A stretch of DNA of 64,000 nucleotides, taken from assembly GCF_029852145.1 (NCBI RefSeq), contig NC_079970.1:15119783-15183782 (forward strand), read 5' to 3'. The position numbers and the translations under genes were made by a program. Shown piece after piece: positions 1 through 10,881 of the stretch. The notes under the pieces are model-generated. The model searched no databases and was not told the origin of the DNA. It worked only from the letters and a program-made list of their open reading frames with translations. The first letter of the stretch is position 1. Every line of letters begins with the position of its first letter. The stretch is from Microplitis mediator. Lineage: Eukaryota; Arthropoda; Insecta; Hymenoptera; Braconidae.

Positions 1-140
1 TTATCCTTCTTCTTCCTTCTCTTACAAATCAATTTTTACAACGACCCTGATGATCTAAGATCCGGCTCTGAGAGGTCGTTATTATTTCCAGTGGCGCCCT
101 TAAATAAGGCCGACCAGAGTAGCAGTTTAGCCTTGTTATA
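1..140 (-). mobile_element. LTR-like fragment, edge of window
   Basis: Read on the minus strand, this segment matches the first ~140 bases of the 1.5 kb element at 20695-22230. Shared features are the TATAACA(A/G)GGC start, the GGGCGCCACTGGAA stretch and the GAGCCGGATCTT block. Similarity stops at position 140, so 140 is the element's outer end and the rest lies off the left edge of the window. No coding sequence is visible. That it is an LTR is inferred from the better preserved copy. Confidence 0.6.
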
Positions 141-247
141 AAGCACGTGTTGTGTATGTAGCAACTTCAACATTTAGTTTTCTTGTCACTCCTGTGCGCG
201 CGCATCGTAAAAATTCACTCTCATCATTTTTCCATAACGCGCCTAGA

Positions 248-438
248 GAAGTATAAGTCATATATGAGCTTATATATAATCATACATGAACAGATATGAT
301 CATACCTGATTATTTTTCCTCGTAAGCGGCTGCAGATATGATCATGCATGCTCACTTCATCATACATGAAGTCATAAATGAGCTCATATATGATCATCCA
401 TGAACAGATATGATCATATCTAAGCATTTTTTCCCGGG
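248..438. mobile_element. CCCGGG-ended MITE, ATATGATCATAT word
   Basis: The body consists of degenerate palindromes around ATATGATCATAT and ends in CATTTTTTCCCGGG at 425-438. That end is the reverse complement of the start of the elements at 5708 and 17271. The left end is eroded. A minus-strand ORF across it is just the repeat read through and is not a gene. Confidence 0.5.
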
Positions 439-439
439 T

Positions 440-560
440 TATTGGATCCCGATGAGGTCCACAATTATACTCTGGGCGATCCCACAGTACTTTCGAGTCG
501 AGATTGTATCAACAGCATCAATGACGAACTAATTTCTATTTTTTTATATGAAAAAAGTTA
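440..560. repeat. Dispersed repeat, related to 24940-25060
   Basis: The block GAGGTCCA, then GGCGATCCCA, AGTA, TTTC and AGTCG recurs in the same order and spacing near 24965-25015. Identity is only moderate, so this is an old dispersed repeat. No coding potential is evident. Confidence 0.4.
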
Positions 561-1420
561 TTCAGTTATATAAAAAACTACAGAGTTAGTTCAAATGACT
601 CAGTACCTTTCCTCAAGAAACTCTTACTTGGAGCAAAAAATATTGTTAAACGTAGAGGGTGGTAGACTTGATTGCTTCACGCATTTGGCTGTATCTAAAC
701 TCACGGAGTATTTGAGCCAAACGAATCTGGTTTGATGTCAGGAATTTTTTTTTTTACAGTGTGGAATTAGGTGGTTTTCTACTGATAACGAAAGTACGTA
801 GATATAGCGTAGAGTCGTGGGGGCAAGTGTTCGCTGTGGGTAAGAGTGTGCAAACCCGTTTATTTCGGACTGAAATGCATATGGGCTTACGCACTCTTAC
901 CCACTGCGCACACTTGCCCCACATGACTCTACTTGTTTTTTCCGTAATGTATCGGTACTGTGTAATTTATGTACATTAAAATAAAATCAGTATTACTGTC
1001 TTGCTTCATTAAATATATTTTTACTTAAAAAGAAATAGGTTTACGATACATCTGCTTCTTGGTTTATATCCTTGCGTAATATCTTCGTGTTCGCTGAACA
1101 AGTGAATATAATAAAAATCAAGTCCACAAGAATTGCCAGCTGGCACGCGTCTTCTTTAGAGCCATTATCGTTTTTGTAGATCTGAAAATCAGCAAGGGGA
1201 AATGAGAGTACAGGAGTATCGTCTTATTCTTTGGTACTTAACTCTTTTTTCATACTTTTATTTTTACCTTCTCTTTCACTTTCAGAATGTTTTTTTTTAC
1301 CATTATTATTATGGTAAGCACCTGCTGTTATTTTATAAAATAATATATATATTACGATGTTTTGGTCACGTGATATACAAAAAAGTAATCTGATTCTTTT
1401 TGCCACGTAATAATTATATA
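561..1420. other. AT-rich stretch without a gene
   Basis: Apart from the hairpin at 809-932 I see no gene or recognisable element. Short ORFs at 761-979 and 1202-1406 overlap the hairpin or homopolymer tracts and lack coding character. Confidence 0.5.
809..932. repeat. GC-rich hairpin (short palindromic repeat)
   Basis: The left arm (GTAGAGTCGTGGGGGCAAGT, continuing to about 855) is the imperfect reverse complement of the right arm, which ends in CCCCACATGACTCTAC at 932. The loop is about 35 bases. GC content is much higher than in the flanks. It resembles the hairpins at 5444, 7503, 7625, 25391 and 53360 in size and style. Confidence 0.7.
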
Positions 1421-1628
1421 CACTGTAAAAAATCCGTAGTGAATCCGGATTGAAATTAAATCCAAATTCACTCTGGATTCACTCCGCCACTCGGAGTTCC
1501 GGAGTTTAAAAAAAAATCACTCCGTATGCGGAGTGATCTCGGAGTGACGCGGATTTTATTTCACTCCCTATTCACTCCGGTCCGGAGTTTTAACATTTAA
1601 ATGAATTTATAATAAACTGTTAAACAGC

Positions 1629-1892
1629 GTGTGCGTGCGTGTGGGTGTTTGTGGATGTGTGTGCGACTGTGTGTGCGTGCGTGAGTGCGCGTGCGAGTGT
1701 ACAAATGTGTGCTTATGTGTTTTCGGGTGTGTGCGTGTGTCTGCTCGGGTGTGTGCGTTTGTGCGAATGTGTTCGTGTGTGTGTTTCGGGTGTGTCCGAA
1801 TGTGTGCATGCGTGTGTTCGAGTGTGTGCGAATATTTGCGTGTGTGTTCGGGTGTGTGTCCGAATATGTGTGTGCGTGTGTGTGTGCGTATC
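1629..1892. repeat. GT-rich minisatellite inside element B
   Basis: Imperfect TGTGTGCG / TGTTCGGGTG units run for about 260 bases. Long ORFs here in several frames on both strands, Cys/Val-rich on plus and His/Thr-rich on minus, are artefacts of the short-period repeat. The related element at 27521 has the same kind of tract at the same position, so it is part of the element. Confidence 0.85.
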
Positions 1893-1894
1893 TG

Positions 1895-3696
1895 CACAGA
1901 AAAAAAGGAAATCTTGAAACAAGAAATAAAATGTCTTCGAAATTTTTTTCTTGAACCAAGCAAAATTTCTTACTTTATTGAAGTAAAAAAATTATTTGGA
2001 TCAAGAAATTATTTCCTTCGCGGAAGACATAATTTTCTTAGTCTAAAACATAAATTCTTTAAACCAAGAAAAAAATTTCTTGGTCCCAAAAAATTTTTTT
2101 TTGGTTCGAGAAGATTTTTTTTTCAATTCAACAAATTTTTTTTTTGCCTGAAAATTTTTACGTTTTTAAGTCAAGAAAAAATATCTTGAGCTGAAACGAA
2201 AAAGTTTTTGAACCATGAAAAATAATGTTTTAAACCAAGAACAAACTTTCTTGGCCCAAGAAAGTTTGTTCTTGGTTTAAAGCATTATTTTCTCGGGCCA
2301 AGAAAGTTTGTTTTTAACTCGAGAAACTTGTTTCTTATCTAAAGACTGTTACCTTATCGAGTCAAGAAACAATGTCTTGAGCTAAAAAAAAAAGTTTTTG
2401 TACTAAGAAAAAAAATTTTTTAAACCAAGAAGAAACTTTCTTGGGCCAAGAATTTTTTTATTTGTCGCAAACAAAAAAAAAATTTTCAGCCAAGAAATTA
2501 ATTTCTTTAATTAAGCAAATAAATCTATCGAGCTAAAAAAATTTATTTTTTTTGTTTCATTTTTTTAATGAACAATTTTTTTTTTGTTTAAATATTACAA
2601 ACAATGCTGTGAAGCAAATAAATACTGTATCAGAAGCATTTATAAGGGATCGGCAAGTTTCGCAATGAGTTAATATTTAAACGAATTGAGAAAAAACAAT
2701 TATCGCTTAAACGAGGAATCGAACCCAGATCGATTCGGCGTCACGCGAGAGCTTTACCAACTAAGCCATCGCAGCCTTTGCTAGGCTACGTTTACTTTGC
2801 CCACATATACTGAACCACACTGGCTTATGTTCAGTCACATTTTTAAATCCTAAACCCAGAATTAATATTACAAATGTTATCGCCAATAATTTAGAAAAAT
2901 GTTAGTTTTGACATTTTACCAAAATACTGAACGGATTGTATGAATCGTTCATAAATGAATTTCGACATAAATATAAAAAAGTTAAAACAAAAAAAAAACA
3001 AATTTAATTACAAAAAAAATTGAGAAATTATTCAATATTATATAATTACATTAATCAATTAATTTATTATAATAATATAATTTGGTTATTTAATTTTTAA
3101 TTTATTTAAAATAAAAAGGTGAACTCAAAATCCATTTGCTGCGCTAGTGTGAGAAAGAGAGAGAGTGGGGAGTATTCATTCCTTCGGGTGCGAAGGAGGG
3201 AGCATCTATGAGTGAGAATCCAAGAGAAAACTTTCTTGGCTTGAGACTCTAGTAATCTTGGTTTGAGATTTTTCGTGTGATTGGTCAGAGAAAGTACACT
3301 ATGCTCAAACCAAGAGTTTAAATTTCTTGAATCAACTCCCTTTATTTTTAGTTCGAGTTCGTACCGTTTATTGTTTCAAAACATCATAGTTCTTTAATTA
3401 AGTGTATAACTTTCTCGAACTAAATATTTATATTTCTTGGTTTAAGTAAGTAACATACTCAGATTAAGAAAAATTATTATTAAACTAAAAACTGCAAGTT
3501 TTTAAAACAAGTAATTCTATTATTGGACCAAGTATGAAATATGTATTGGCTTAAGGATTTTTTTTCTTAATTGAAGATTTAAAATTCAAGAAATTATTTC
3601 ACTTCGTTCAAGAAATTTTCGGTTTTCATTCCACTCGCTGAAAAATTTCTTGGTTGAAGAAAAATTTTCTTGAGAGAAGATTTTTTTTTTTCTGTG
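1895..3696. mobile_element. CTTG/CAAG-word element nested in element B
   Basis: Termini are CACAGAAAAAAAGG at the left and TTTTTTCTGTG at the right. Much of the body is degenerate repeats of a TTCTTG..CAAGAA word (1910-2530 and 3230-3690). The middle (~2570-3200) is AT-rich and carries the tRNA-like segment at 2711-2775. The insertion is supported by comparing element B copy 2, which reads straight from the GT tract into GTAATACGCGAG. Confidence 0.7.
2711..2775 (-). pseudogene. tRNA-like segment (SINE head or tRNA pseudogene)
   Basis: On the minus strand the segment shows a box A-like TGGCTTAGTTGG and a box B GGTTCGATTCC with tRNA-like spacing. The 3' acceptor strand does not pair with the 5' GCTGCGA, and the anticodon and T stems have mismatches, so it is not a functional tRNA. 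A tRNA-derived SINE head is the likeliest reading. Confidence 0.65.
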
Positions 3697-3933
3697 TGTT
3701 GATCAGTACTGTAATACGCGAGTTTTTATTTCGATTTTACTTAGTGGAGTTATATTTTATCAATAATATTTATAAAACTCCCCTCCGGAGTGAATTTCAC
3801 TCCGGAAGGATTAAATTAATAAAAAATTGCCCACTCCGCGAAAACTCCCCTGCGGAGTGACATTCACTCCGCAGGGGAGGGAATAATTAAAAATTCATTC
3901 ACACCGCATTCACTCCGCAAATTTTTTAAAGTG

Positions 3934-5443
3934 TACAAGTAAATATTGACGAACTTGATTTTTGTGTACATATAAGTATATATATCACAGTTCACTTTTA
4001 ACACCACTTTCTTCATCATTATTTTAAAAAATGATACCAACTTCCAATTCAAAAGTTTCTTCACGCACCATCAGTCGACATTGTGAATTTGCAATGCGTG
4101 CATATTATTATCAAAAGAATAATTCAAATGATACACTACACTTTAAAAAATAAGGTACTGACATCAAATTTCCTAGAAGCTTGACAAATTTCCTCTTCAG
4201 TGAAACCAAATTCGTTTGAACCAACGAAAACTAGTTTATCTCGAGAAAATCATTTTATTGAATTAAAATCTCTACTCGATTATTAGAAATTGATTAAGCG
4301 TTTATATTAAAGTTTTTAAGTTTGACCGTAATTAAACTAACATTTGATTGAACAGTAAAATATATTTCAATTAAAGTTTGGATGTACTTGATTTAAAAAT
4401 AAAAACTTGTTGAAGCAAACTTTTTAATTTTGAGAAATTTAACTGAAACTCTTGAAACGTTTGGTTTGACAACTTTATATGTTTCTCTCGCGCGTAAGGT
4501 GCTGAGTTCGAATCCTCCGGATGCCAACATTACGATTTTTTAATTTTATTTTTATTTTTCACTAGAAACTGTGAGAAGATTAGGATTATTTGTGAAGTGT
4601 AAGATATATAATATAATAATATAATGCAATTGTCCCAATAAAAAACAAATAATAAAAATAATAATAAAATACATAATATAAAAAAATTTTTTTTTCGAAT
4701 TAATTGTGAATGAAATAATTAAAGGTAACATTCACTTGATTCAGATTACTGTTTTTTTTTATCAATGCAATACAGCAATTTGAAATAATTCGATTTTTTA
4801 TTGAATCAATTGCAAGGGCAGTTTCTAGGGACCTAAAAAAATATTACTTTCAACACTAAAATTCATTTGCTTTAATAAAATTTTGACTTTTAACTGAAAA
4901 TTCCTACCTTCACGGAAAAAAAAGAAAACAGAAATAATTGACTTTCTGTTGAGTATTTATTGCATTTTCAAATAGCAACGCAGCGCTTCGTAAACGAAAC
5001 TGTTAAAATTACAGTTTGGCGCTGCGCAGTAAGTTTTACATTTTAAATTTGTAGTATTGCAGTCTCACAATGTATTCAAGTTACTGTCTCATACTGTAAT
5101 TTTATTCAACTCATGCGCGCTATTCACGTTTTATCATGCCTAAAATGCGAACCCTAAATGGCCGTTTACCGACTGATGAAAAATTATTTGTCAAAACGCA
5201 ATAAAGATGTCTACTATCCCGGCCATTGTGACGTAATGAAAATAAACGTAACTATCTTTCAAGCTCTTACTGAATATGGGGTAATCACAATTCCCTGTTG
5301 TTACCCATTGAGTAGCCAAGGTTTTGATGCCGAATGTTTTTTTTTCACCATGTCACTAAACAGCTATTGAGACTTCGCTTTTTAGGCGATTAATAAAACG
5401 TGGATAGCGCATATGAGTTGAATAAAACTATGGGCGCAACATG
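3934..5443. other. AT-rich intergenic stretch
   Basis: No gene is recognised. A box B-like GAGTTCGAATCCTCC at about 4503-4517 suggests another decayed tRNA-like segment, but no convincing box A was found. The inverted pair near 4976-5030 (CAGCGCTTCGTAAACG...) is weak. Confidence 0.45.
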
Positions 5444-5584
5444 TAGGGTAAGTCATAATCCGTCACCCGCGATGTGTTTAGCACTCGTCTCCGGTGCACA
5501 GTATGCACTCGCTTCGCTCGTGCCTGCGCACCTGCGACTCGTGCTAAACGCATCGCGCTGACACATTATGAATCACTTACCCTA
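5444..5584. repeat. GC-rich hairpin repeat with GCTTCGCTCGTGC core
   Basis: The left arm TAGGGTAAGTCATAAT pairs with ATTATGAATCACTTACCCTA on the right, and inner GTGTTTAGCACTCG pairs with CGAGTCGTGCTAAACGC. The loop holds GCACTCGCTTCGCTCGTGC, which recurs exactly in the separate hairpin at 7503-7565. The ORF crossing it (5474-5662) is a by-product. Confidence 0.7.
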
Positions 5585-5707
5585 CTAGTTACGCCAATAA
5601 CTATTTCGTACATCTCCTTGAAGTATTACTCGATACGCATGAAAATTTACAGTTTCATCTAGTGATATTTGTTTTTTTTTCTTCAAATAATCTCATTTGA
5701 ATAGCAG

Positions 5708-5890
5708 CCCGGGAAAAAATGTTTTTATAAAATTTTACAAATTTTTGGTACTACCATTTTATAAAATTTTATAAAATTTTATACTGAAAATGGCCTGGTA
5801 AAATTTTATAAAGTTTTATAAAAATTTATAAAGTTTTGTAAAATTTGACCAGGCCATTTTCAGTATAAAATTTTATAAAATCATTTTTTC
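5708..5890. mobile_element. CCCGGG-ended MITE, TTTTATAAAATTTTATAAA word
   Basis: It starts CCCGGGAAAAAATG and ends in CATTTTTTC, with inverted inner arms (TACTGAAAATGGCC / GGCCATTTTCAGTATA). The body is nearly all TTTATAAAATTTTATAAA-like palindromes. It shares its terminus with the elements at 248 and 17271, whose internal words differ. Confidence 0.65.
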
Positions 5891-7238
5891 TTTATACCTC
5901 GGCCGAAAGTACGTACGTTCGGCCTCGGGTCCACGGCAGAAAATCTAACATTCGTGCCGTGTTGGGATTACTCGCGCGCCACCTATAACAGCAGGCCGAA
6001 AGAAAGCAGTAGCGGGACGAAAGAGTTTTTCGTGCACACTGCTACCCGGTTATACGTATACTACCGTCACTTTGACAAAATTTGCTGACACTCCCGCTCG
6101 TATTTATAACCTCAAAACTTGTTTACAATTTTCGAAATTTTATGTGTCTGTGTTTTTGAAAAAGTAAAATTTACTAAAGATTAATAAAGACTAAAATATT
6201 ATTTTTAATAAGTTTAATCATTTTTAAAAAATTAGATATTATTTATGATACTGAAATTAGCCTACGTCTAGTAATTCTTTTATTTTTTTTTTAAACGATA
6301 AATTATAAAAATAAAAAATTATTTAAAAGTTGCGCCTACAGTTTTTTTAATTTTCTTCAAGTGCAAATTTTTATTTTTTATTTTTTTGTAATCGGTTTAA
6401 AAAAAAAAAAAAGGCCATTCGGCAGCCGAAATGGAAGGTAGATTTTCCAATTAATCTATATAAAAAGTTTCATACATACATATCTTGTGATACATGTTAG
6501 TATATAGTCATGATATGAAATTAGGCTCGTTTTCTAAGAGTGAGAGTAAAAAAAGACAACAACTATTTTCGATAGAGAACTTCAGGTAGTTGATTTGACA
6601 AAACATTATATAGGTAATGTACTAAACTAACCTTCACGTAAACAAAGTATAGAAATTTTAATTAATATGAGATCATAATTGTAATTACTATTACGATGGC
6701 AAGATCAGTTATAATTATAGGACGTACAGGTACGATTGAAACAGCATAAATAATAAAAAAATACTTTTAAAATATAAAATAGCAGTGAAATTTACAGGTT
6801 ATTTTCTTCACACTACAATACAACTGACAAAATTGTATTATAATGGGAAATGCATAAGTTATGTGAAATGAAAACCATATTTTCAACATTTTTTGATTCC
6901 ATTAAAATTTTCAAAGCTATCAAATTATTTGAAGAAATGGTCAAAACATCAAGTTTAAGGTCACAAATTAAAGTTTATTAGACAAGCTTTCAAATACTTT
7001 TTACGAAAATTATCTATGAGTTTTAGTTTTAAAGTTATATGAACTTGAAAGTGGATAAAATTTTTTTTTTTTGAAAAATCGTGGGAATTTGAAACAGCCA
7101 TATCTTCTAAACTAATCGAACGATTTAGCCCATCTTCGAACTTAACCGTGGTAATCGCCCATAGAATAAGTGTAAAAAATTTCATTAGGATCCGATAAGG
7201 ATTCTAGGCGCAATCGTGTTCTCAAAACTTGGTTCTAT

Positions 7239-7278
<40 letters not shown>

Positions 7279-7502
7279 CATATATAAATTTTTCAACGAA
7301 TGGTATTTTCGAACTCTACTCAACTAATTATGGTAGGTTGTGACAAAATTCCTTGAAAAATCGACCATGAGGACAAATACAATACCTAGATTTTTAAAAA
7401 AATCTACCTAAAAATCCGAAAATTGTTGATTGACTGTTAACTTCAGGATCATAATTATTTCTTTTAAAAATTTGTAATGATGATTTTTTTATCGATGTAT
7501 TT
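5891..7502. other. Non-coding stretch with GC-richer block
   Basis: Bases ~5895-6120 are GC-richer and include the perfect palindrome ACGTACGT inside a CCGAAAGTACGTACGTTCGG hairpin. About 6240-6450 resembles the TTAGC...GCGCCTACAG repeat family seen at 33779, 34140 and 58470. The stretch 6960-7230 is a dispersed repeat of the type seen beside element K. A (TA)n run lies at ~7240-7275. No gene recognised. Confidence 0.45.
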
Positions 7503-7565
7503 GATGCCTGCCCCCCGACCAGCAGCACTCGCTTCGCTCGTGCCGCAAATGGCGGGGCAGGCATC
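7503..7565. repeat. Short GC-rich hairpin, GATGCCTGCCCC arms
   Basis: GATGCCTGCCCC at the left pairs perfectly with GGGGCAGGCATC at the right. The loop contains GCACTCGCTTCGCTCGTGC, identical to the core of the hairpin at 5444-5584, although the arms are unrelated. Confidence 0.75.
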
Positions 7566-7624
7566 AATACCTGCTAAAACGTAATTATGTAGTTTATACA
7601 TCTTTGATTTGTCAACGTACGTTC

Positions 7625-7787
7625 GTCCGGGCATAAAGAAAAATAGTATATACTACACGGACAGAAAGTTGGAGCGCCCTGAACTGCGCGTCTGATGCCC
7701 GAGGCGAAGCCTCGGGCATCATGACGCGCAGTGCAGGAATCTTCAACTTTCTGCCCTTGTAGTGTAATATACTATTTTTTCCGGGAC
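7625..7787. repeat. Long near-perfect hairpin
   Basis: Outer arms GTCCGGG and CCCGGAC-type, middle arms AATAGTATATACTACA / TGTAGTGTAATATACTATT, GACAGAAAGTTG / CAACTTTCTGCC, and inner CTGCGCGTC / GACGCGCAG with GATGCCCGAGGC / GCCTCGGGCATC form one stem-loop over 163 bases. The short minus ORF across it is incidental. It abuts the 5S-like fragment at 7788. Confidence 0.8.
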
Positions 7788-7845
7788 GGGTCATCCATCC
7801 AATTCATGTCTCTTCTCGATGCTGCTCAACTTTTGTGATCGATGG
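7788..7845 (-). pseudogene. 5S rRNA-derived fragment
   Basis: On the minus strand the order TCGATCAC, AAAGTTGAGCAGCATCG, then TTGGATGGATGACC matches the internal control region and loop E side of eukaryotic 5S rRNA (known pattern: GATCACCGAAGTTAAGC...TTGGATGGGTGACC). The middle is diverged and the 5' and 3' thirds are missing. The poly(A) tract of a LINE starts three bases away. It could be a 5S pseudogene or part of a 5S-derived SINE. Confidence 0.7.
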
Positions 7846-8238
7846 ATTATTTTTTTTTTTTTTTTGAAAATATATTTATTGGATAATGGTGTATGTACAA
7901 TATTTACATGGTGCATTTACAATTTTCTTATTTTAGTGTAGCTCCTACTCAAATATTGAGCTTAATCTAACATTTTATTTTGTATTAAGAATAAATCTTA
8001 TTTTCTTGTTATTTTGTATTATATTTGATTGCAGTAAAATAGCAGTAGGCAGTAATAATTAACTTATAACAGGAAAAAATTATTTTTTAAAAACCTGTGA
8101 TAAAAAATTGTTTCAGGCATGTGTGCCTGTTTGCTGTTACACTGTTAGAAGTATTTATTTGAGCCAAATGAGATTTATTAATAGTTAATAAATGATTTAT
8201 TAAATGAGATTTATTTGAGCCAAATAAGCCATTTCTTA

Positions 8239-9233
8239 CCCTCGCGGTTTTGAAAATACCGAAATAATACCGGAATTATACGGTATAAATACTGCATAAA
8301 TATGGTATTATTCAAGTTATTTTGGTCAGTTTTTTTGCCGCATTACTACCAAAAATTTACGAAAAAAATTCAGAATATTTACGGTAATAAAACAAAAAAA
8401 ATACGGTATTTTAACAGCATTAAAACCGTAATTATACAGCATATTTTCGGCATTTTTGCAGCATCAAACCGTTCTACCCGGAACAAAAATTATATATAAT
8501 TATATAAAATTTTATTTAATTATATGTAATTATATATAACATTATAAAGTTATATGTACAATAACTGTCATGAAAAAAAAAAAAAAAACCCGCCAACTCG
8601 TGGGCTCGATCCCGAGCACTAATGATTTAAAGCCTGATCTGTTAACCACTATGCCAAATCGCTTATTCGAAAGTTGATACTAATTGTATTTATATCTATA
8701 CAAGCAAACTTAAGAAAATTGAAAACCTCAATTTTCCCGGATTCTTATTTTCACTTACATTCTTTTGTTTCAATAAGAAATGTGTGAGCTAATAGAATAA
8801 AATATAAAATTTTACACTTTGCACATTTTCGATGATTTTAACCGCAGAAGCAAATATAAAATAAAACCAAATTTTTTACAATTTTTCATTATATCAGGAT
8901 AAATCTGGCAAAATCGCAGGATATCTACGGTATAATTACCAAAAAAATACGATTTTATTATTATAAAATTATCGCATTATTGCGGTATTTATATAGCATT
9001 TTTTCGGTAAAAGTTCGGCATTTTTATAGTTTTTTTACGGCATTTTTTTGGTAAAAGTTCGGCATTTTTATAGTAATTTTACTATAGTAATCTGGTAACT
9101 CTACAGTATAAGTACGGGAAAAAAACTGGCCAATATAACCATATTATTACCAAATTATTACGGTAAATTTACGGCATGTGTATAAATGCCGAAAATTTAC
9201 GGCATTTTTACGGCATTCGCAAAACCGCGAGGG
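8239..9233. mobile_element. CCCTCGCGG-ended MITE (ACGGTA/TACCGT word) nested in MITE I
   Basis: The termini CCCTCGCGGTTTTG and CAAAACCGCGAGGG are perfect inverted repeats flanked by TA on both sides. The empty site survives in MITE I copy 2 (CTTAATAGTT), so TA is a real 2-bp target duplication. Both ends are tiled with TACCGTA / TACGGTA words; the middle holds a tRNA-like segment (8596-8661) and an ATATAATTATAT block (8485-8560). Confidence 0.92.
8596..8661 (-). pseudogene. tRNA-like segment inside CCCTCGCGG MITE
   Basis: Minus strand: box A TGGCATAGTGG followed ~35 bases later by box B-like GGGATCGAGCC, with the spacing of a tRNA gene. Acceptor pairing is poor and the anticodon arm is degenerate. 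Probably a decayed SINE head captured by the element. Confidence 0.6.
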
Positions 9234-9785
9234 TAATAGTTAATAAATGGCTTATTTGAATAGAAAGAAATGACACATGAAGTTCAGGTTATAACTTTGA
9301 ATGGAATGAGTGTGATTGTTAGTAAAAATTTATTATAATATTTCATTTTTTTATATCTTTTGTATAATAATTTTTATCTTCAATTAACATTAATTGTGTG
9401 CATTATTTTCTTTAAAAAAATAAAATTAAACAGTCCTATAAATTATTTGTCATAACCTTACTTAATTAACATCACGTGTCATTTCTTTCTATTCAAATAA
9501 GCCATTTATTAACTATTAAGAAATGGCTTATTTGGCCCAAATAAATCTCATTTAATAAATCATTTATTAACTATTAACAAATATTTATTTGGCTCAAATA
9601 AATACTTCTAACAGTGTAGTCAGCAATTATTTCAGTTTTTTAAATTAGTGGTTTATTAAAGATTTCAAGTTTTTCATAAGGCATTTTATGCTTAAATGTT
9701 TGAGATATATTGACTTTTCTTATATTTGTAATATTTTTGGTGAGTTTATTATTACTTAGTTGTTGTTCATAAAAGTTATTTGCTA

Positions 9786-10266
9786 CACTGTTAGAAGTAT
9801 TTATTTGAGCCAAATAAGATTTATTAATAGTTAATAAATGATTTATTAAATGAGATTTATTTGAGCCAAATAAGCCATTTCTTAATAGTTAATAAATTGC
9901 TTATTTGAATAGAAAGAAATGACACATGAAGTTCAGGTTATAATTTTGAATGGAATGAGTGTGATTGTTAGTAAAAATTTATTATAAAATTTCATTTTTT
10001 TTATATCTTTTGTATAATAATTTTTATCTTCAATTAACATTAATTGTGTGTATTATTTTCTTTAAAAAAATAAAATTAAACAGTCCTATAAAATATTTGT
10101 CATAACCTTACTTAATTAACATCACGTGTCATTTCTTTCTATTCAAATAAGCCGTTTATTAACTATTAAGAAATGGCTTATTTGGCCCAAATAAATCTAA
10201 TTTAATAAATCATTTATTAACTATTAACAAATATTTATTTGGCTCAAATAAATACTTCTAACAGTG
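9786..10266. mobile_element. MITE I copy 2 (intact, about 480 bp)
   Basis: Same termini and body as copy 1, with TA on both sides (CTA before, TAG after). High identity along the whole length makes this the reference for the empty site of the CCCTCGCGG insertion. It lies inside the remnant of the minus-strand LINE. Confidence 0.9.
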
Positions 10267-10881
10267 TAGTTTAAATATGTAGTCTTTGATAAGAGGTATA
10301 TCAGCAGTCTCATGCATTTGGAGTATTTTTGCATATCGGTTTTCTGATAGGATTAATCTTAGACACTTATTTTGATATCTTTGGAGAAGTAGCGAGTTGG
10401 TTGGAGATGCGCCACACCACACTGGAGCTGCGTAAGTCAATATAGGTCTTAGTATCATTTTATAGATAAGTTTTTTATTCTTGATTGATAGAGTTTAGCC
10501 TTTTACCATCAAGGGATATATTTTCTTTTCTACCATGAAGGCTTTTTTTATGGTGATGGATTGTAGTCTGCTCCGCTGGTCCATTGGCCACTTGTAGTTA
10601 TGAGAAATTCATGGCCGGATTTATGATTACACATGAATTCTTATCCGCCATATTTCATAGTAGGGGAAGGGGGGGGGGCAAAAGGGGGTAAGGTAGGCAA
10701 AACGGGGTACCCCCAAAATTTGATAAAAAAAAATTTTATATTTTAAATGGTTTTTAAACATTCCAAAATCACTTCTGTAAATATAATTAAGCGTTACTTT
10801 GAATTTTTTTTGGTAAACTTTTTCAAAAATCAATTGTCAGTTGAAAAATAGTAATGACGTTTGCTTTGAGATAAAAACTAT

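Larger units (their letters stand above)
1421..3933. mobile_element. Element B copy 1 (GGAGTGAATTCACTCC word), interrupted
   Basis: Inverted termini are CACTGTAAAAAATCCG on the left and the reverse complement of CACTTTAAAAAATTTGCG on the right, flanked by TA on both sides. Both ends of the body are tiled with degenerate ggagtgaattcactcc palindromes. Next comes a GT-rich minisatellite (1629-1890), found at the same place in copy 2 (27521-28097). A second element (1895-3696) interrupts this copy; copy 2 lacks it and so approximates the empty site. No protein-coding gene is present. Confidence 0.8.
8140..9616. mobile_element. MITE I copy 1 (CACTGTTAGAAG ends), interrupted
   Basis: Inverted termini begin CACTGTTAGAAGTATTTATT and extend about 100 bases, with TA on each side. 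The body alternates TTTATTTGAGCCAAATAA and TTAATAGTTAATAAATG words. Removing the nested element (8239-9233) and one TA leaves about 480 bases, the size of copy 2 at 9786-10266. No ORF with coding character. Confidence 0.9.
7849..10600 (-). pseudogene. Truncated LINE (Jockey-like), dissected by MITEs
   Basis: On the minus strand, bases 10600-10267 encode the C-terminal tail of a non-LTR reverse transcriptase. The readable piece at 10258-10458 contains LRPILTYAAPVWCGAS and LLLQRYQNKCLRLI, motifs typical of Jockey/CR1-like pol ORFs. Just upstream the frame is broken by a shift and a stop. The 3'UTR continues through 9785-9617 and 8139-7866 to an AATAAA signal (reverse of 7875-7880) and a poly(A) tract (7849-7865). 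MITEs at 8140-9616 and 9786-10266 are inserted in it. It is a dead, 5'-truncated copy; linking the pieces is an inference from their order and orientation. Confidence 0.65.

Noticed and set aside
1597..2189. Long ORFs on both strands, Cys/Val-rich or His/Thr-rich
   Set aside because: They read through a GT minisatellite in several frames at once; there is no gene-like composition, and the tract is part of element B.
2711..2775. Functional tRNA gene
   Set aside because: Acceptor strands do not pair and the T and anticodon stems are mismatched; kept as a tRNA-like pseudogene.
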